Notes: a model not told the origin generated them from the letters alone. Positions 17,146 to 28,458 are shown, numbered from the stretch's first letter. The stretch: 64,000 nt of DNA from Phnomibacter ginsenosidimutans (GCF_009740285.1 NZ_CP046566.1:3820658-3884657), one strand, 5' to 3'. Made by a program: numbers and translations.

Positions 17146-17486
17146 GTTTCAGGCAATTTTTTAAGCGAAGCGAAGGTAATGCGGAGCGACATAGTTTGCC
17201 ACGGCCTGCTTTTGTAAAGTGAAAACCGCCTTTTAATCAATGAAAGACACCGTTTGTTCAATGGTGCATGCAACAGCGGTTTGATACAGATAGTTTCGCA
17301 GCGTCAACCATTCACGCCCACCTACCGCACCCCCTGAACCCTTAAACTTGTTGGTACCGTGTGTTGCGTGAATGGCCTTTGGCAGGTTAAGTTTCGTTAA
17401 AAATAGCTGCGGGAAATAAATTTAGGCAAACCTGTAACGTTTGCGATTTATCTTCGTCTCATACTGCAAACACACCACCCCCTGCT
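17146..17486. other. intergenic region with a spaced perfect inverted repeat
   Basis: This 341-base gap separates kbl from a small ORF transcribed the other way. CCATTCACGC (17308-17317) is repeated in inverted orientation as GCGTGAATGG (17366-17375), 48 bases apart. A weak -7-like box for kbl (TACCTTCG on the minus strand, 17178-17171) and one for the small ORF (TATCTTCG, 17448-17455), each with one mismatch to TAnnTTTG, are present. I see no gene in it. Confidence 0.45.
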
Positions 17487-17687
17487 ATGAAAACTGTAAC
17501 TGCCAAATCGGGAATACTGCTCACCATTATGTTGGTGGTAGCCCTGATTACCTACGGAATGCTCAGCAACCGTAGCGGCGCCCAATCTGAAGATTGTTCA
17601 ACAAACGATCAACAAACATCTGGCCAGGTGCAAGGCAAAGTGAATTTGAAGAGCATGAAGCGCCACCTGCTGGATTTTTATAAATAG
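17487..17687 (+). CDS. small single-pass membrane or secreted protein
   Basis: The 66-residue ORF starts MKTVTAKSGILLTIMLVVALITYGML, a basic N-terminus and one hydrophobic helix, followed by a Ser/Asp/Gln-rich linker and a basic end (KSMKRHLLDFYK). It has its own weak promoter and a strong terminator 65 bases downstream, which supports it as a real gene. No family is recognised. Confidence 0.6.
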   Translation: MKTVTAKSGILLTIMLVVALITYGMLSNRSGAQSEDCSTNDQQTSGQVQGKVNLKSMKRHLLDFYK

Positions 17688-17753
17688 GCAGTAAGGACAA
17701 GATGCTCCGTTGAAGTATCCGGACATCTTGGTACCTGAAGCCGACACTGGATG

Positions 17754-17779
17754 ACCAAAGCCAAAAGCTTTGGTTTTTT
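17754..17779 (+). terminator. terminator after the small ORF
   Basis: ACCAAAGC (17754-17761), loop CAAAA, GCTTTGGT (17767-17774), then five more T residues. It is a clear intrinsic terminator for plus-strand transcription and lies before the convergent addB-like stop. Confidence 0.75.
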
Positions 17780-17835
17780 GTTGCCTTTTATTTTCCCCGG
17801 GGTTGAAATCCTTTCCCCCGGATTGAAATGCCGGG

Positions 17836-20705
17836 CTATCCTCTTCCGCAAATGCCCGCAAAATCACAGTACTGGCAATGGCTGACATCGGGTGTTTGGT
17901 CGAAGGCTACAGTTGGGTCGAACAGTTCGGCCAGCACGTTACGTACCTGCGTTTCAAAAGCTTCGAGCACGGTGTGGATGTTTTGATGCGACACTACTTC
18001 ATCTGCCGCTTTGTGTATCAACTGCACCTGATTGCTGTATTGTTGCAGGTGCCGCACCGCAATGAGTGCCGGTTCAAAATTGCGCTGGGCAGGAAACTTC
18101 TGCCGAAACATCCAACTGTAGAGTAGCGTTTGCGCAGCAGCTTTGTTTTGTTTGTTGCCATCACGTTCAAAAAGGGCTTCCAGCGAATGAAACGATGGGT
18201 TATCGCTACCTGTTTTGTAATCCACCATCCGCACTACGCCATCTTTTTCATCCACACGGTCTACGTAACCACTCAGCACTACTCTTTTCATGCTGCCTTT
18301 AATGGGTACAGTAAAAGATTCATCGAGTTTTACTTCTAAACTTTTCAAAGTAAATGGAGCATAATCCTCATCCACCCGCAACAACAAATCGACATACTGC
18401 AACACAATGGCCCGCACAATATGCAGCTCTCCCGTAATCTCAAACGTGCCTTTGATTTCTTTGCGCCGCCATGCCAACCGAAACGCTTCGTTTACCAATC
18501 GTTCCTTGTGCTCTTGCATCCATTGCACAGCAACTTTGCTAATGGCGTTATTGAATGTTGAGCCGCATTCGGTGTAGAGCAGCTCCATGAGTTTGTGCAC
18601 CACTTTACCCACTGCAGAAGCTTCTACGGCTTCTTCCAATTCTTCAGGAGCTTCAATACGGGCCAGGTATTTAAAGAAAAATTGCAGCCGGCAATTGAGG
18701 TACGTATTAATGGCCGATGGCGAGATGGTTTTAGGCGACTCTTGCATGTGGTATATAGAGAGTAGCCGCATCACAGCATCATCTTTTGCTACCGTTATTT
18801 CGGGCCACGCATCTGGCGCCACCTGATAACTTACTTTGGAGTGATGCACCGGAATTTTCGATTCAAATTCCAACTGCTGCACAAAGCGGCTCACTTCTCC
18901 CGTGCTGTTGTCCGTTACCAATGCATTGTACACCAGCTGTAGCTGTTGAGTACGATGCAGCAACCGATAAAACACATATGCAAAAATGGCATCCTGATGC
19001 TCGGGCACCGGCAGGCCAAAAGCACGTCGCACATTGTCGGGCAAAAAAGAATCGGGTGGTTTGATACGGGGCAAGCTTCCTTCATTGGCACCGAGCACAA
19101 TGAGTTCATCAAAATCGAGGCCGCGACTTTCCAGCAAACCCATGAGCTGCACACCTTGCAATGGTTCGCCTTCAAAAGGTACGCTCAGGCTACCAAGTTG
19201 CTTCATGAGTAAGCTGCCCATGAAATACAAATCGGGTTGGGGCCGCAAGGCTGCAAACAATGGCTCCAACTGTTGCAGGGTTTTCCAAACAGTGGTACAC
19301 AATCCTTTCGTCATGTGATCGGACTTTGCAACAGGTAGTTGTATCAGCAACTCCATCATTTCCCGCAGTCGCTGAAAGGCTTCCATATCGGCCATCATAC
19401 GGCCAAACAATAAAGCACTCGCTTTAGATAATGATGCTAATGCAGTAACAGGTACCCGAATCAGGTTTTCCCGCAATATTTTTTCCTGCAGCTTGGCAAG
19501 GTCTTCTCTGCCAGCATCGCAGAGCGGATGCTCCAGCCAGCGGCGGGCAATGGTATGATGAACGCTTTTGTATTGATGCTGCAGCATTTCCTGCTGTACC
19601 TCAAAAAATAATTTCAGCACACTGTACACATGGCTTTGCTGTAGCGGATAGCCCATGGTGATATTGACCTGCTGCATACTTGCTGGCAGCGATTGTAACA
19701 CCGGTATCAGCAAGCTTTCATCGGCCAGTAAAATACCAATGCGTTTGTTGTCCTGTTGTTGTTGCGCAATGTGTTGCCACCAACGGTCTATTTGTTTGGC
19801 CTGTGCCATTTGCCCCTCTGTGGCCGTCACCTGTATGGGCAGAGTTCGCTGTGCGATGCTGCTGAGCAAGGGCAGCTCATTGCGCAAGCCCACTACTTCA
19901 AAATTGCGGCGCAAAAAATCACCTGCTTCCTGATGTGCCTGCTGCACATACCAGGTATCGGCATCAAACCAGCAGCTGGCATAGCCTGCATCGTTCCATG
20001 CTTTGATGAAAGTTTCCTCGGCTTTGTTGAACGCATTGAACCCCACAAATGCCACATGCGCCCAATGTGTTGACAATTGTTGCAACGTGTCGGCATCTGT
20101 AGCCAACTGACGGTACAACCTACCCATGGTAGTGTAGTGACTATCGGAAAGCAATTGCTGAAATACATGGTAGATAGCAGGCAGCCGCTCCCACAAGCGG
20201 AGAAATTTTTCCTGAATATTTCCTTTGTCAATGGTGCCCTTCCAAAAGATTTCAAAAAGGCCCGCTGCTCTTCTGTGAGTTGATCGAATCGTTTGTCAAT
20301 GCTTTCGATATCATATAAAATCTGGCAGATGTCTTCCACGTTCACCAGATAGCTGTCTATCTCCCGAAAATCTTTGAGGATGGTTTCGCCAATGGAAAAG
20401 AAGACATCGAACGGAGGAATATCTGTATCGCCTTTTTCTTTGGCTATTTGTACATAGGCTTCGTACAAAGCAAAACCCTGTGTTAGGTTGTCGGCTACTT
20501 GCATGCTGCCCGACTTTGCCACCAACTCTTCGATGGTAAGCAACTCAGGCAAAAAGCAAGGCGGCGCTGCCAGTTGCTGTAAATAGCTGGAGAAAAATAC
20601 TGCCTGCCGACGGTTGGGAAATACCACTGCCAGCTCATGCAATTGGCCTTTGAAACGCTCCAGCAATTGCGTGGCTACTATCTGTAAAAAAGGTTGCATA
20701 CTCAT
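17836..20705 (-). CDS. AddB-like PD-(D/E)XK nuclease subunit (frameshifted)
   Basis: The protein would be about 956 residues and form an AddAB-type complex that resects double-strand breaks. The N-terminal frame opens MSMQPFLQIVATQLLERF at 20705 and has VVFPNRRQAVFF. It breaks at the A4 run 20244-20247 (plus strand); one extra base gives AFLKSFWKGTIDKGNIQEKF and joins the long frame ending at 17836. The C-terminal part has the nuclease motif SGYVDRVDEKDG and MVDYKTGS and four Cys (NTYLNCRLQFF and HCQYCDFAGIC) arranged like the AddB iron-sulphur cluster. The start at 20705 follows the addA-like stop (20707-20709) by one base, so the two are co-translated. Nothing suggests real inactivation. 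Confidence 0.88.
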
Positions 20706-20706
20706 G

Positions 20707-23700
20707 TTACGCTCTTGCATTTACGTTCACCGATTTCTTTTCCAAACCATAAATCACAAAACCACTCACCTGCTTAAAACCCATGGCCGATAATTGCTCC
20801 ATGTATGCCTGTACTTGCTGCTGATGCTTTTCTTTTTGATCATCGGCTGCAGTAAATTTAAAATCATACACCAGGCAGCTATCCTGATTGTACAACACCA
20901 AATCTGGGCGGCGCAGTTGTCGGTCGGCAGTCAGCATATTGCGTTCGGCCAATCGTTTGTACTGCCCGCTGTGCCAAGGTTGCAACGCATCCATGTTGAG
21001 CATATCGGTCAAAGTTTGTTCGAGTTTTACTTGCTGATAATCATCTACCCAACCTTCGCGGCGCAACCGTTGCAATGCATCGGGTAGCTCATTGGGATGC
21101 GATAATTTACTCAGTAACTCATGCAGTAATACACCTTGCTTTCGGGGCAGGCTTTGCTCTTCGCCATCTTTCACATCAATACCTGCACTGCGAACGGATA
21201 ATACATTTCGCCAGTTGGTAAACAAGAGTGGGTCTTGTTGTGTCGGCGTTGCCGGCTCCTTCTTTTCTTTTACTGCAACTATTTTACCCACCGTCCATTG
21301 CTGTACATCTTTACTCCATCCATTACGGACGTCAACATAGTCAGCAGAAGATAGCGGTGTTTGGCTTTCTGCTACGGTCCGCATCAATTCGCCCACATTT
21401 TTGTAAGGAAAACTGTCTTTTGTTTTAGTTGCTTTTTCTTTCGCAGGCGCCCACCCATACAAGCGTTGTTTGGCACGGGTAAAGGCCACGTACAACACAT
21501 TGAGATTATCCATGGCCGTGAGTACCAATTCTTCGTAATAGGCTTCAGCAAAGGCACTCAGTGCCAGTTCCTTTTTGTATTGCACCGGCACCATGCTAAT
21601 GCTGTTGAAATCCGTTTGGCTATTGTCTGTCCATAAGGTAGGCGCCATGGGGCCACCCTTGGGTAAAATATCCCAATCCAAAAATGGCATGAGCACAATA
21701 TTGTAGGCCAGCCCTTTCGATTTGTGAATCGTTACTACTTCTACCGAATTTTCTGTAGCGGTGGCAGGCAAGGAAGACTTGTGTCCGTCTTCATCCCAAT
21801 ACAGTAAAAATTCTTGCAGGCCGGCATCGCCATAGCGAAGCCATTCCTGCACTTTATCAGTAAATGCCAGTAGATAAGCAGCATGCTTAGGCACAGTTGA
21901 CAATTCAAATAAAATGATGAGCTGATTGATGAGTTCGAGCAAAGGCAACTGCTTCAATGCAGATGCGTTATGTTGTAACTCATATGGCAATACAGCATTA
22001 TCGCCATTACTGGCAAATACTTCCAGCCGGTTGGTGGCAGCACCATTTTGCAAATAGATTAGCTGTCGTAGCTGAGCCAATGCAATGGTATGCTTCGGAT
22101 TATTCAACCAGCGCAAGGCACAGAGCAGCATTTGTATGGCCTGATTGTTTTTCAGCATTAGGGCATCACCTGAAATGACACCAAATGGAATAGCATTTGC
22201 ATTCTGCATGGCCACCAGAAATTCCACAATCGTTCTTGCTTCGCTATTGGTTCTGGTAAGGATGCTCAAATCTGAAGGCCGGTATCCTTCTTTCAGCAGT
22301 TCTTGTATTTGATTGTACAACAGTGGCAATACTTCATCGGTGTAGTTCATGTCTTCTTGCAGCACTACATACTGCATGGATACATAACCATTGTCGGCGG
22401 CCGATGCTGGTATTTGCTGAAAGCTGTCAGCATAGGCATCATTAAAAATGCTATCGTAGCCTTTGGCAGTAAGCAGCTGCCGGGTAGCAGCAGGTGCAGC
22501 GGCTATTTCTGCAGACAAACTTGCTTGCAACAACTGCGGCGCCAAATGAAACAACAGGTTGTTGAAATGGATAATTTGAGTGGTGCTTCGATAATTATCC
22601 TGCAAGGTTTTTACCTGTGGTCTGAACGCTTGAAGCTGATGCTGCACGGTACTGAGCAGCAAGCGCCAATCGCCATTGCGCCAGCGGTAAATGGCTTGCT
22701 TTACATCTCCTACTATCAGGTTATAATTGCCTTGTGCAAGGGTTTCAGTAAGCAGGGGCAAAAAATTATCCCACTGAAAACTACTCGTATCCTGAAACTC
22801 ATCAATCAGGTAATGCTGATAACGATGCCCGGTTTTTTCATAAATAAAAGATGCGTTAGTATCCTTTGTGAGCTCCCGCAGCAGGTGGTGTGTATCACTA
22901 ATCAGCAATGCATTGTTGTCTTTGCGATAGGCTGCCAATTCTTCTGCAAACACCCGCATCAACCGCAGCATGCCCAGGTTTTGGCGAATGGCTTTTGCAG
23001 TGGTATACGGCACAACGTCTTCTTCATACCAACCCATGAGTTGTTGCAATCGGCGTTCGATGACTGGCTGCAATTCAGCGATGCGCTGTCGGGTTGCAGC
23101 GTCGGCTTTCTTGGGTGCCATTTTATCAGGGTTATCGGCAACCTCTTGCACTCTTGTACTTGGCGCTGTTAACTGCCCTTCCGCTGCTTTAAAAAAATAG
23201 TTGATGAAGCCGCTTTTGCCATAATGAAAATCCTCTCTGTCTAAACCGGCTGCTGCAACAGCATCTACAACGGCTTTGCCGGTTTCTGACCATCGCTTTT
23301 CAATACCCTGAATGGTAGCCTGTACTTGTTTGTTAAGTGCTGCAAATGCAGCTTGCACTTGTTCATCATCAAACTGTGCCATGGCTTCTTCAAAGCTTTT
23401 GAATTTCTCTTTGAAAAGTTCATTGGCCAATCGCAGCATGTCTTGTCTAAAATCCCAACGCTTGCCTTCTTCCAATCTTTCTTTGGCAATGCCAATTACC
23501 CAGTCTTGCAGGTCTTTGTCATCATCCAATCGCAGGTACAAACGTTCAGCTAAATCTTCTTTCACCAAATCCTGACTCAGTTGCAATTTGAATCCGCCAT
23601 CAATACCCAGCTCCCAGGCAAAGGAGCGGATAATGCGTTGCACAAATGCATCTATCGTGGTAATGGAAAAACGGGAGTAATCGTGTAAGATGAGTTGGTA

Positions 23701-23997
23701 CACTTTGGTAGCCTGAGCAGCAATCGCCGGGGCATCCAAGTTGGGTAGTTGGGTGAGCAATGCTTGCTCATAAGGCTTAGCCTTTTCATGGCCGGTTGCC
23801 AGCCATCGGAGCACATGCAGAATCCGTTCTTTCATTTCGGCAGTAGCCTTGTTGGTAAAGGTTACTGCCAGTATCCGCTTGTAGAGGTGTGGCTGCTGCA
23901 GCACCAATTGTAAGTAATGCAGGGTAAGCGAAAAAGTTTTGCCACTACCCGCACTGGCTTTGTAAATATCGAAAGAAGAACGGTTGGTTGCTGACAT
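20707..23997 (-). CDS. AddA-like UvrD-family helicase/nuclease
   Basis: The 1096-residue protein is intact. It has the SF1 motifs: Walker A in YKASAGSGKTFSLTLHYL, Ia in RILAVTFTNKATAEMKER, DEFQDT in YLIDEFQDTSSFQW, motif IV near VKTLQDNYRSTTQIIHF, and V and VI in VVTIHKSKGLAYNIVLMP and LNVLYVAFTRAKQRLYGW. The last 110 residues carry a RecB-like nuclease: RRPDLVLYNQDSCLVYDFKF with the D...DxK triad, then a Gln-rich helix (KHQQQVQAY). It acts with the AddB-like protein downstream to unwind and degrade broken DNA ends before RecA loading. It is the first gene of the pair. Confidence 0.93.
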   Translation of the reverse strand: MSATNRSSFDIYKASAGSGKTFSLTLHYLQLVLQQPHLYKRILAVTFTNKATAEMKERILHVLRWLATGHEKAKPYEQALLTQLPNLDAPAIAAQATKVYQLILHDYSRFSITTIDAFVQRIIRSFAWELGIDGGFKLQLSQDLVKEDLAERLYLRLDDDKDLQDWVIGIAKERLEEGKRWDFRQDMLRLANELFKEKFKSFEEAMAQFDDEQVQAAFAALNKQVQATIQGIEKRWSETGKAVVDAVAAAGLDREDFHYGKSGFINYFFKAAEGQLTAPSTRVQEVADNPDKMAPKKADAATRQRIAELQPVIERRLQQLMGWYEEDVVPYTTAKAIRQNLGMLRLMRVFAEELAAYRKDNNALLISDTHHLLRELTKDTNASFIYEKTGHRYQHYLIDEFQDTSSFQWDNFLPLLTETLAQGNYNLIVGDVKQAIYRWRNGDWRLLLSTVQHQLQAFRPQVKTLQDNYRSTTQIIHFNNLLFHLAPQLLQASLSAEIAAAPAATRQLLTAKGYDSIFNDAYADSFQQIPASAADNGYVSMQYVVLQEDMNYTDEVLPLLYNQIQELLKEGYRPSDLSILTRTNSEARTIVEFLVAMQNANAIPFGVISGDALMLKNNQAIQMLLCALRWLNNPKHTIALAQLRQLIYLQNGAATNRLEVFASNGDNAVLPYELQHNASALKQLPLLELINQLIILFELSTVPKHAAYLLAFTDKVQEWLRYGDAGLQEFLLYWDEDGHKSSLPATATENSVEVVTIHKSKGLAYNIVLMPFLDWDILPKGGPMAPTLWTDNSQTDFNSISMVPVQYKKELALSAFAEAYYEELVLTAMDNLNVLYVAFTRAKQRLYGWAPAKEKATKTKDSFPYKNVGELMRTVAESQTPLSSADYVDVRNGWSKDVQQWTVGKIVAVKEKKEPATPTQQDPLLFTNWRNVLSVRSAGIDVKDGEEQSLPRKQGVLLHELLSKLSHPNELPDALQRLRREGWVDDYQQVKLEQTLTDMLNMDALQPWHSGQYKRLAERNMLTADRQLRRPDLVLYNQDSCLVYDFKFTAADDQKEKHQQQVQAYMEQLSAMGFKQVSGFVIYGLEKKSVNVNARA

Positions 23998-24072
23998 GAA
24001 AAAGCCGTTTGAACAGAAAGCAATTTCCGTTCAAACGGCTTACAGAATATCAGTAGTGGATAAGTCTATCCG

Positions 24073-25233
24073 TTACTTTTTCTTCGCGGCTTTTTTGGCA
24101 GCCTTTTTAGGGGCAGCTTTTGCAGCAGCTTTTTTGGGTGCAGGAGCAGCTTTTTTAGCGGCTTTTGGTGCAGCCTTCTTAGCAGCTTTTGGAGCGGCTG
24201 CTTTTTTTGCAGCAGCTTTTTTAGGCGTAGCGGCTACGGCTTTTACAAGTGCGGTTGGCATTGGGCCTTCTTTCGACTTGTCTGCCTTTACCCAGCCCCA
24301 GTTTTCGCCGCTCTTAATGCGGTACAACTGCATGGGGGTAATTTCAAACTGGTCGGCCAGTTGCTTCATTTTTACTTTCTTCTTCGGATCTTCCAACTGC
24401 TTTTTGATAGCCCGTACTTTGGCTTCAGTCAGTTTTTTACCCTTGCCAGTAATGCGAGACCACTGAGACAAGCGCAGCGCATTGGCTTTTGAAGCATCAC
24501 TCTGTGCAGAGTGAGCACGTTGCTCGTCGTAAGTAACCCACTTGAGGTTTTTCACGTTGTTGTTGGTCTTCGAGTGGTCGATGTGCACCACATAATCATG
24601 ATTCTTACTTGGCTTTTTGAGGAAATACTCAGCCACCAACCGGTGAATCAGGTAATGGGTAGACTCACCATTTACCCGGAAGCGCCAAATGCGGTAGCCT
24701 TGCGGGTGAATGTTGAGTGACAACTCACTGCCATCCTCAATGTTTTTGGAGTAGCTAATCAGCCGACCAGTGTTAGTGATGGCATATTTCTTTTTCAAGC
24801 CGGCAATTTTCACGGGCTTGTACTCTTCGCCTGAGGCGAACTTGATTTTTTGGCTCATAGTTATGTCTTTACCACTGAAATGACGTGTTGCTTCATCGAT
24901 AGTTGCATAACGCAAATTCGATACTTTGTTGTTGTGCAAGTCTTTATCCAGGTGCAGCACATAGTAATGATCTTTGGAGGGTTGTTTCAAAAAACACTCG
25001 GCCACCAATTTGTGCACCGGAAAGCCTCGCTTTCCATCTTTAAATAAAATGTTGACTTTCTGTAAACGGAAACTGGGTGCATACAACGATAGAAATTTAC
25101 CGTCTTCTTCCAATCCTTTTACATAACTGGCCACTCGGCCAAAACTCGAAACGGCATACTTTCTTCTGCCGAGTCGCTCCTTGAGTTTCAAGTCTACCCA
25201 TTCTTCGCCGGGTAACGATTTAAACTTTTTCAA
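24073..25233 (-). CDS. tandem NUMOD4/HNH-like protein with histone-H1-like Lys/Ala tail
   Basis: The 386-residue protein has two homologous halves. Half one (about 8-120) and half two (about 133-243) each start GEEW/GEEY, pass through YAVSSFGRVASY or YAITNTGRLISY (NUMOD4-like), then HKLVAECFL or HRLVAEYFL and an HNH-like end with conserved His, Asn pair and His (VLHLDKDLHNNKVSNL, VHIDHSKTNNNVKNL). Residues 262-315 look like a NUMOD1/helix-turn-helix DNA-binding part. From about 328 to the end it is almost only Lys, Ala and Pro in KKAAPKAAKKAA units, as in bacterial H1-like proteins. The start is TTG (25233) because an in-frame stop lies four codons upstream. It may be a domesticated homing-endonuclease relative working as a DNA-binding or nucleoid protein; nuclease activity is open. 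Confidence 0.8.
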   Translation of the reverse strand: MKKFKSLPGEEWVDLKLKERLGRRKYAVSSFGRVASYVKGLEEDGKFLSLYAPSFRLQKVNILFKDGKRGFPVHKLVAECFLKQPSKDHYYVLHLDKDLHNNKVSNLRYATIDEATRHFSGKDITMSQKIKFASGEEYKPVKIAGLKKKYAITNTGRLISYSKNIEDGSELSLNIHPQGYRIWRFRVNGESTHYLIHRLVAEYFLKKPSKNHDYVVHIDHSKTNNNVKNLKWVTYDEQRAHSAQSDASKANALRLSQWSRITGKGKKLTEAKVRAIKKQLEDPKKKVKMKQLADQFEITPMQLYRIKSGENWGWVKADKSKEGPMPTALVKAVAATPKKAAAKKAAAPKAAKKAAPKAAKKAAPAPKKAAAKAAPKKAAKKAAKKK

Positions 25234-25487
25234 AATAGTGGATTAGGTTAGGAGTTTACAATATTATCCGGGCATTGTAGGCTGTCCCGAACAATTCATC
25301 ACGCATTTCAAATATAGCGTTATTTTTTAATTACCTAACCATTTATGCAAATACAATGCCTGTTATCATTAAAATACCGCATTGAGCATTTATGCAACCA
25401 ATAAAACTGCTGCTGCCAACGTTCTTTGATATGCCAACCGCAAACCAATGAAGCCTGATTTCTTCATCCATCAAGCTATTGGACAAC

Positions 25488-26681
25488 ATGACTATGCAAC
25501 AACATGACGCATCCACGGAAGGCAACAATTCTCCCGCCATTTCAACCATCGATAAACTCCTTTGGTGGCTGGCTTGCTGCAGAGCCATCGCTACTGCAGC
25601 AATACACGGTCGATAGAAACCGGTTTCGCATTATTGGCCTTACAGTAGGCTGTACGGGTGTATTTGCCGTTTTGGCCTGGACCTATTTTTTCAGCACCAC
25701 CACGGCACCAACTTGGTCGTTACTGCCGCTTGGTTTTTTCATGGGCTTTGTTATCGTTAACATCGACCGGGCACTCGATCAAAACCATGAATCCGTTCAA
25801 AAAGCAATGGCTGCCGCTGCTTGCTGCGCATGGTGTTGGCACTGGTTATTGGTTTGTTTATGGCACAACCTGCCGTGTTGTACCTCTTCGATCAGGAAGT
25901 AAAAACGCAGGCCTCCATCGACAACGGGGTTCGGGTGCAGCAAAAGCGACAACAACTGGATAGTATTTATGCAGGCCAAAAAAAAGCGGCTACACTACAA
26001 CTGGCACAATATGAATCACAAGCCCAAGCCCGTTACAACGAACTGTTGCAGGCTCAGCAAGCTTACCTGGCCGAAGCCGATGGCACAGGCGGCTCTGGCA
26101 CCAAAGGCATTAGTGTAATTGCCAAAGCCAAGCAGCAAGCATATGCTGAAAGAACAGCGGCGTACGAGCATTGGCAGACCCAACACAAACCTGCCATGGA
26201 TAGCCTGCGCAACGAATTGTCCAACATTGAAACCAAGATCCGTAAAGATGAGGCCGCATTTGCCCAACTGCTCAACCACGGTTTTCTTACCCGCATAGAA
26301 GCCATGCAACACCTGGTGGCTCAAAACCAGGCGGTAGCTTTTCGTTACTACCTCATTATGGCCTTGCTCATGCTGATAGAACTGATGCCGGTGATTGTGA
26401 AAAGCCTGATGCCTGCCGGCCCTTATGCAGTGGCTGCGATGGAAACCGAGCAGTTTGATATCGACCAGATTCGCAGGGATTTGACGGCCAAAAAAGCCGC
26501 CGCCGACCATGATCCGCAACTGCGGCAAGCCACCGAAGCCGCCAGCATCTCACAAATGCATGAGCGGTTTGCCTCCCTGGCCAAAGCTGAAATAGAACAG
26601 GAATCAGCACAGTGGCAGGCCAATACCGGCCGTACATCCCAACAGTTTTGGCAATCGCTTTTTAAGCGTCTGTTGCGTTGA
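25488..26681 (+). CDS. DUF4407 family membrane protein (three frameshifts)
   Basis: The N-terminal segment from the ATG at 25488 reads MTMQQHDASTEGNN and STIDKLLWWLA. It then needs the removal of one base near 25575 (GGCTTGCT) to continue AEPSLLQQYTVDRNRFRIIG, of one near 25777 (CTCGATC) to give KTMNPFKKQWLPLL, and of one near 25823 (CTTGCTGC) to reach LLRMVLALVIGLFMAQPAVL. The remainder, 25821-26681, is open to the stop. The result is a four-helix membrane protein with a long Gln/Ala-rich coiled coil (about residues 150-270) between helices 3 and 4, the DUF4407 layout. Function is unknown. It is followed by rny. The three surplus bases in 250 bp look like sequencing error, though real decay is possible. 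Confidence 0.75.
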
Positions 26682-26781
26682 TTTGCAATTCTTTACAGCC
26701 AGAGAGCCCCATCTTACAGGGCTTTTACCGTTGTGGCAGCAGCCTTAGCAAAACCTTGCCGTAACCTCGGTCCGTTTTCCG

Positions 26782-26789
26782 TATTTTCG
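26782..26789 (+). promoter_or_regulatory. probable -7 box of rny
   Basis: TATTTTCG has one mismatch to TAnnTTTG and lies 93 bases before the rny ATG, in a 200-base gap after the DUF4407 gene. Confidence 0.35.
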
Positions 26790-26881
26790 CCCGCTAACAG
26801 ACGCATTCTATTCAACAACAACGATTGGCATGCCGGCAACTCGCTGCGCCTGTCGTCGGAATTTTAAAAACATCTAACACA

Positions 26882-28441
26882 ATGGATCCTATAGCAATTA
26901 TAATTGGCGTCACCTGTCTCATAGTAGGCGTAGTGGCGGGCAAACTGCTCTTTGCAGGAAACACCAAAAAGAAACTGGAAGAAGCAGAAATTGAGGCGAA
27001 AAAAATGCTGGCTGATGCGCAAACATCTGCCGAAGCCCTGAAAAAAGAAAAACTGCTGGAAGCCAAAGAAAAGTTTGTACAACTGAAAGCCGAGCACGAC
27101 AAAGAAATTCTGGAACGCAACAAAAAAGTAGCCGAAGCAGAAAGCCGCATCCGTAGCCAGGAGCAAAGCCTGAATTCAAAAAGCGGCAACCTCGACAAGC
27201 AGATGAAGGAAAATGAGGCCATCAAAGAAAACCTCACCCGTCAGCTGGAAGTAGTGAGCCAGAAAAAAGCAGAGCTGGACCGGAATCAGGAGGAGCATGT
27301 GCGTCGCCTCGAAAAGATTGCCACCCTTACTGCAGACGAAGCCCGTGCCCAACTCATCGAAAGCCTGAAGCAGGAAGCACAAACCCGTGCCCTTGTAATT
27401 CAGCAAGAAATTATTGATGATGCCAAACAAAAGGCCACAAAAGAAGCCCGTAAAATCATCATCCAAACCATACAGCGTACGGCTGCCGAGCAAGCCATTG
27501 AAAACGCCGTAACGGTTTTCAACCTTGAAACAGACGAAATCAAAGGTCAAATCATTGGTCGTGAAGGCCGCAACATCCGGGCCATTGAAGCTGCCACCGG
27601 TGTGGATCTGATTGTAGACGATACCCCCGAAGCCATCATCCTTAGCAGCTTCGATCCGCTCCGCCGCGAAATTGCCCGCCTCAGCTTGCAGCGTCTTGTT
27701 ACCGATGGCCGCATTCACCCTGCCCGTATTGAAGAAGTGGTAGAAAAAACCCGCAAGCAAATTGAAGAGCAGGTAATGGAAATTGGCGAACGTACCGTAA
27801 TTGAATTGGGCATACATGGCCTGCACAAAGAACTGGTACGTATGGTAGGCCGGATGCGTTTCCGTTCCTCTTATGGTCAAAACCTGCTAATGCACAGCCG
27901 CGAAACCGCCAACCTCTGCGGCATTATGGCGGCAGAGCTGGGCCTCAACCCCAAGCTGGCCAAACGTGCCGGTTTGCTGCACGATATTGGTAAAGTGCCC
28001 GATGAAGAAACTGAACTGAGCCACGCCCTGCTGGGTGCCAAGCTGGCCGAAAAATATGGTGAACACCCCAGCGTTGTGAACGCCATTGGTGCCCACCACG
28101 ATGAAATGGAAATGGCCTACGTGATTTCCCCCATCATTCAGGCTTGTGATGCCATCAGTGGTGCCCGCCCCGGTGCCCGCCGCGAAATCATGCAGCAATA
28201 TTTGCAGCGCATCAAAGACCTCGAAAACCTGGCTCTTGGCTATGGCGGTGTAGAAAAAGCCTACGCTATTCAGGCCGGTCGTGAGCTGCGGGTAATTGTA
28301 GAAGCCGAAAAAGTAACCGACGCCGAAAGCGACAAACTCAGCTTTGAAATTGCGCAGAAAATTCAAACAGAAATGACTTATCCGGGTCAGATTAAAGTAA
28401 CCGTAATCCGTGAAAAACGTGCGGTGAACGTAGCCCGATAA
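26882..28441 (+). CDS. rny: ribonuclease Y
   Basis: RNase Y is a membrane-anchored endoribonuclease that starts mRNA decay. The 519-residue protein begins with a transmembrane helix ([21 protein letters not shown]), continues with a long charged coiled coil (to about 190), a KH domain ([22 protein letters not shown]) and an HD domain with [32 protein letters not shown] and [10 protein letters not shown]. The earlier in-frame ATG at 26825 adds unconserved residues; MDPIAIIIG at 26882 matches the family start. It is intact and ends at a strong shared terminator. Confidence 0.96.
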   Translation: MDPIAIIIGVTCLIVGVVAGKLLFAGNTKKKLEEAEIEAKKMLADAQTSAEALKKEKLLEAKEKFVQLKAEHDKEILERNKKVAEAESRIRSQEQSLNSKSGNLDKQMKENEAIKENLTRQLEVVSQKKAELDRNQEEHVRRLEKIATLTADEARAQLIESLKQEAQTRALVIQQEIIDDAKQKATKEARKIIIQTIQRTAAEQAIENAVTVFNLETDEIKGQIIGREGRNIRAIEAATGVDLIVDDTPEAIILSSFDPLRREIARLSLQRLVTDGRIHPARIEEVVEKTRKQIEEQVMEIGERTVIELGIHGLHKELVRMVGRMRFRSSYGQNLLMHSRETANLCGIMAAELGLNPKLAKRAGLLHDIGKVPDEETELSHALLGAKLAEKYGEHPSVVNAIGAHHDEMEMAYVISPIIQACDAISGARPGARREIMQQYLQRIKDLENLALGYGGVEKAYAIQAGRELRVIVEAEKVTDAESDKLSFEIAQKIQTEMTYPGQIKVTVIREKRAVNVAR

Positions 28442-28458
28442 TCAACGCTATTTCATAG

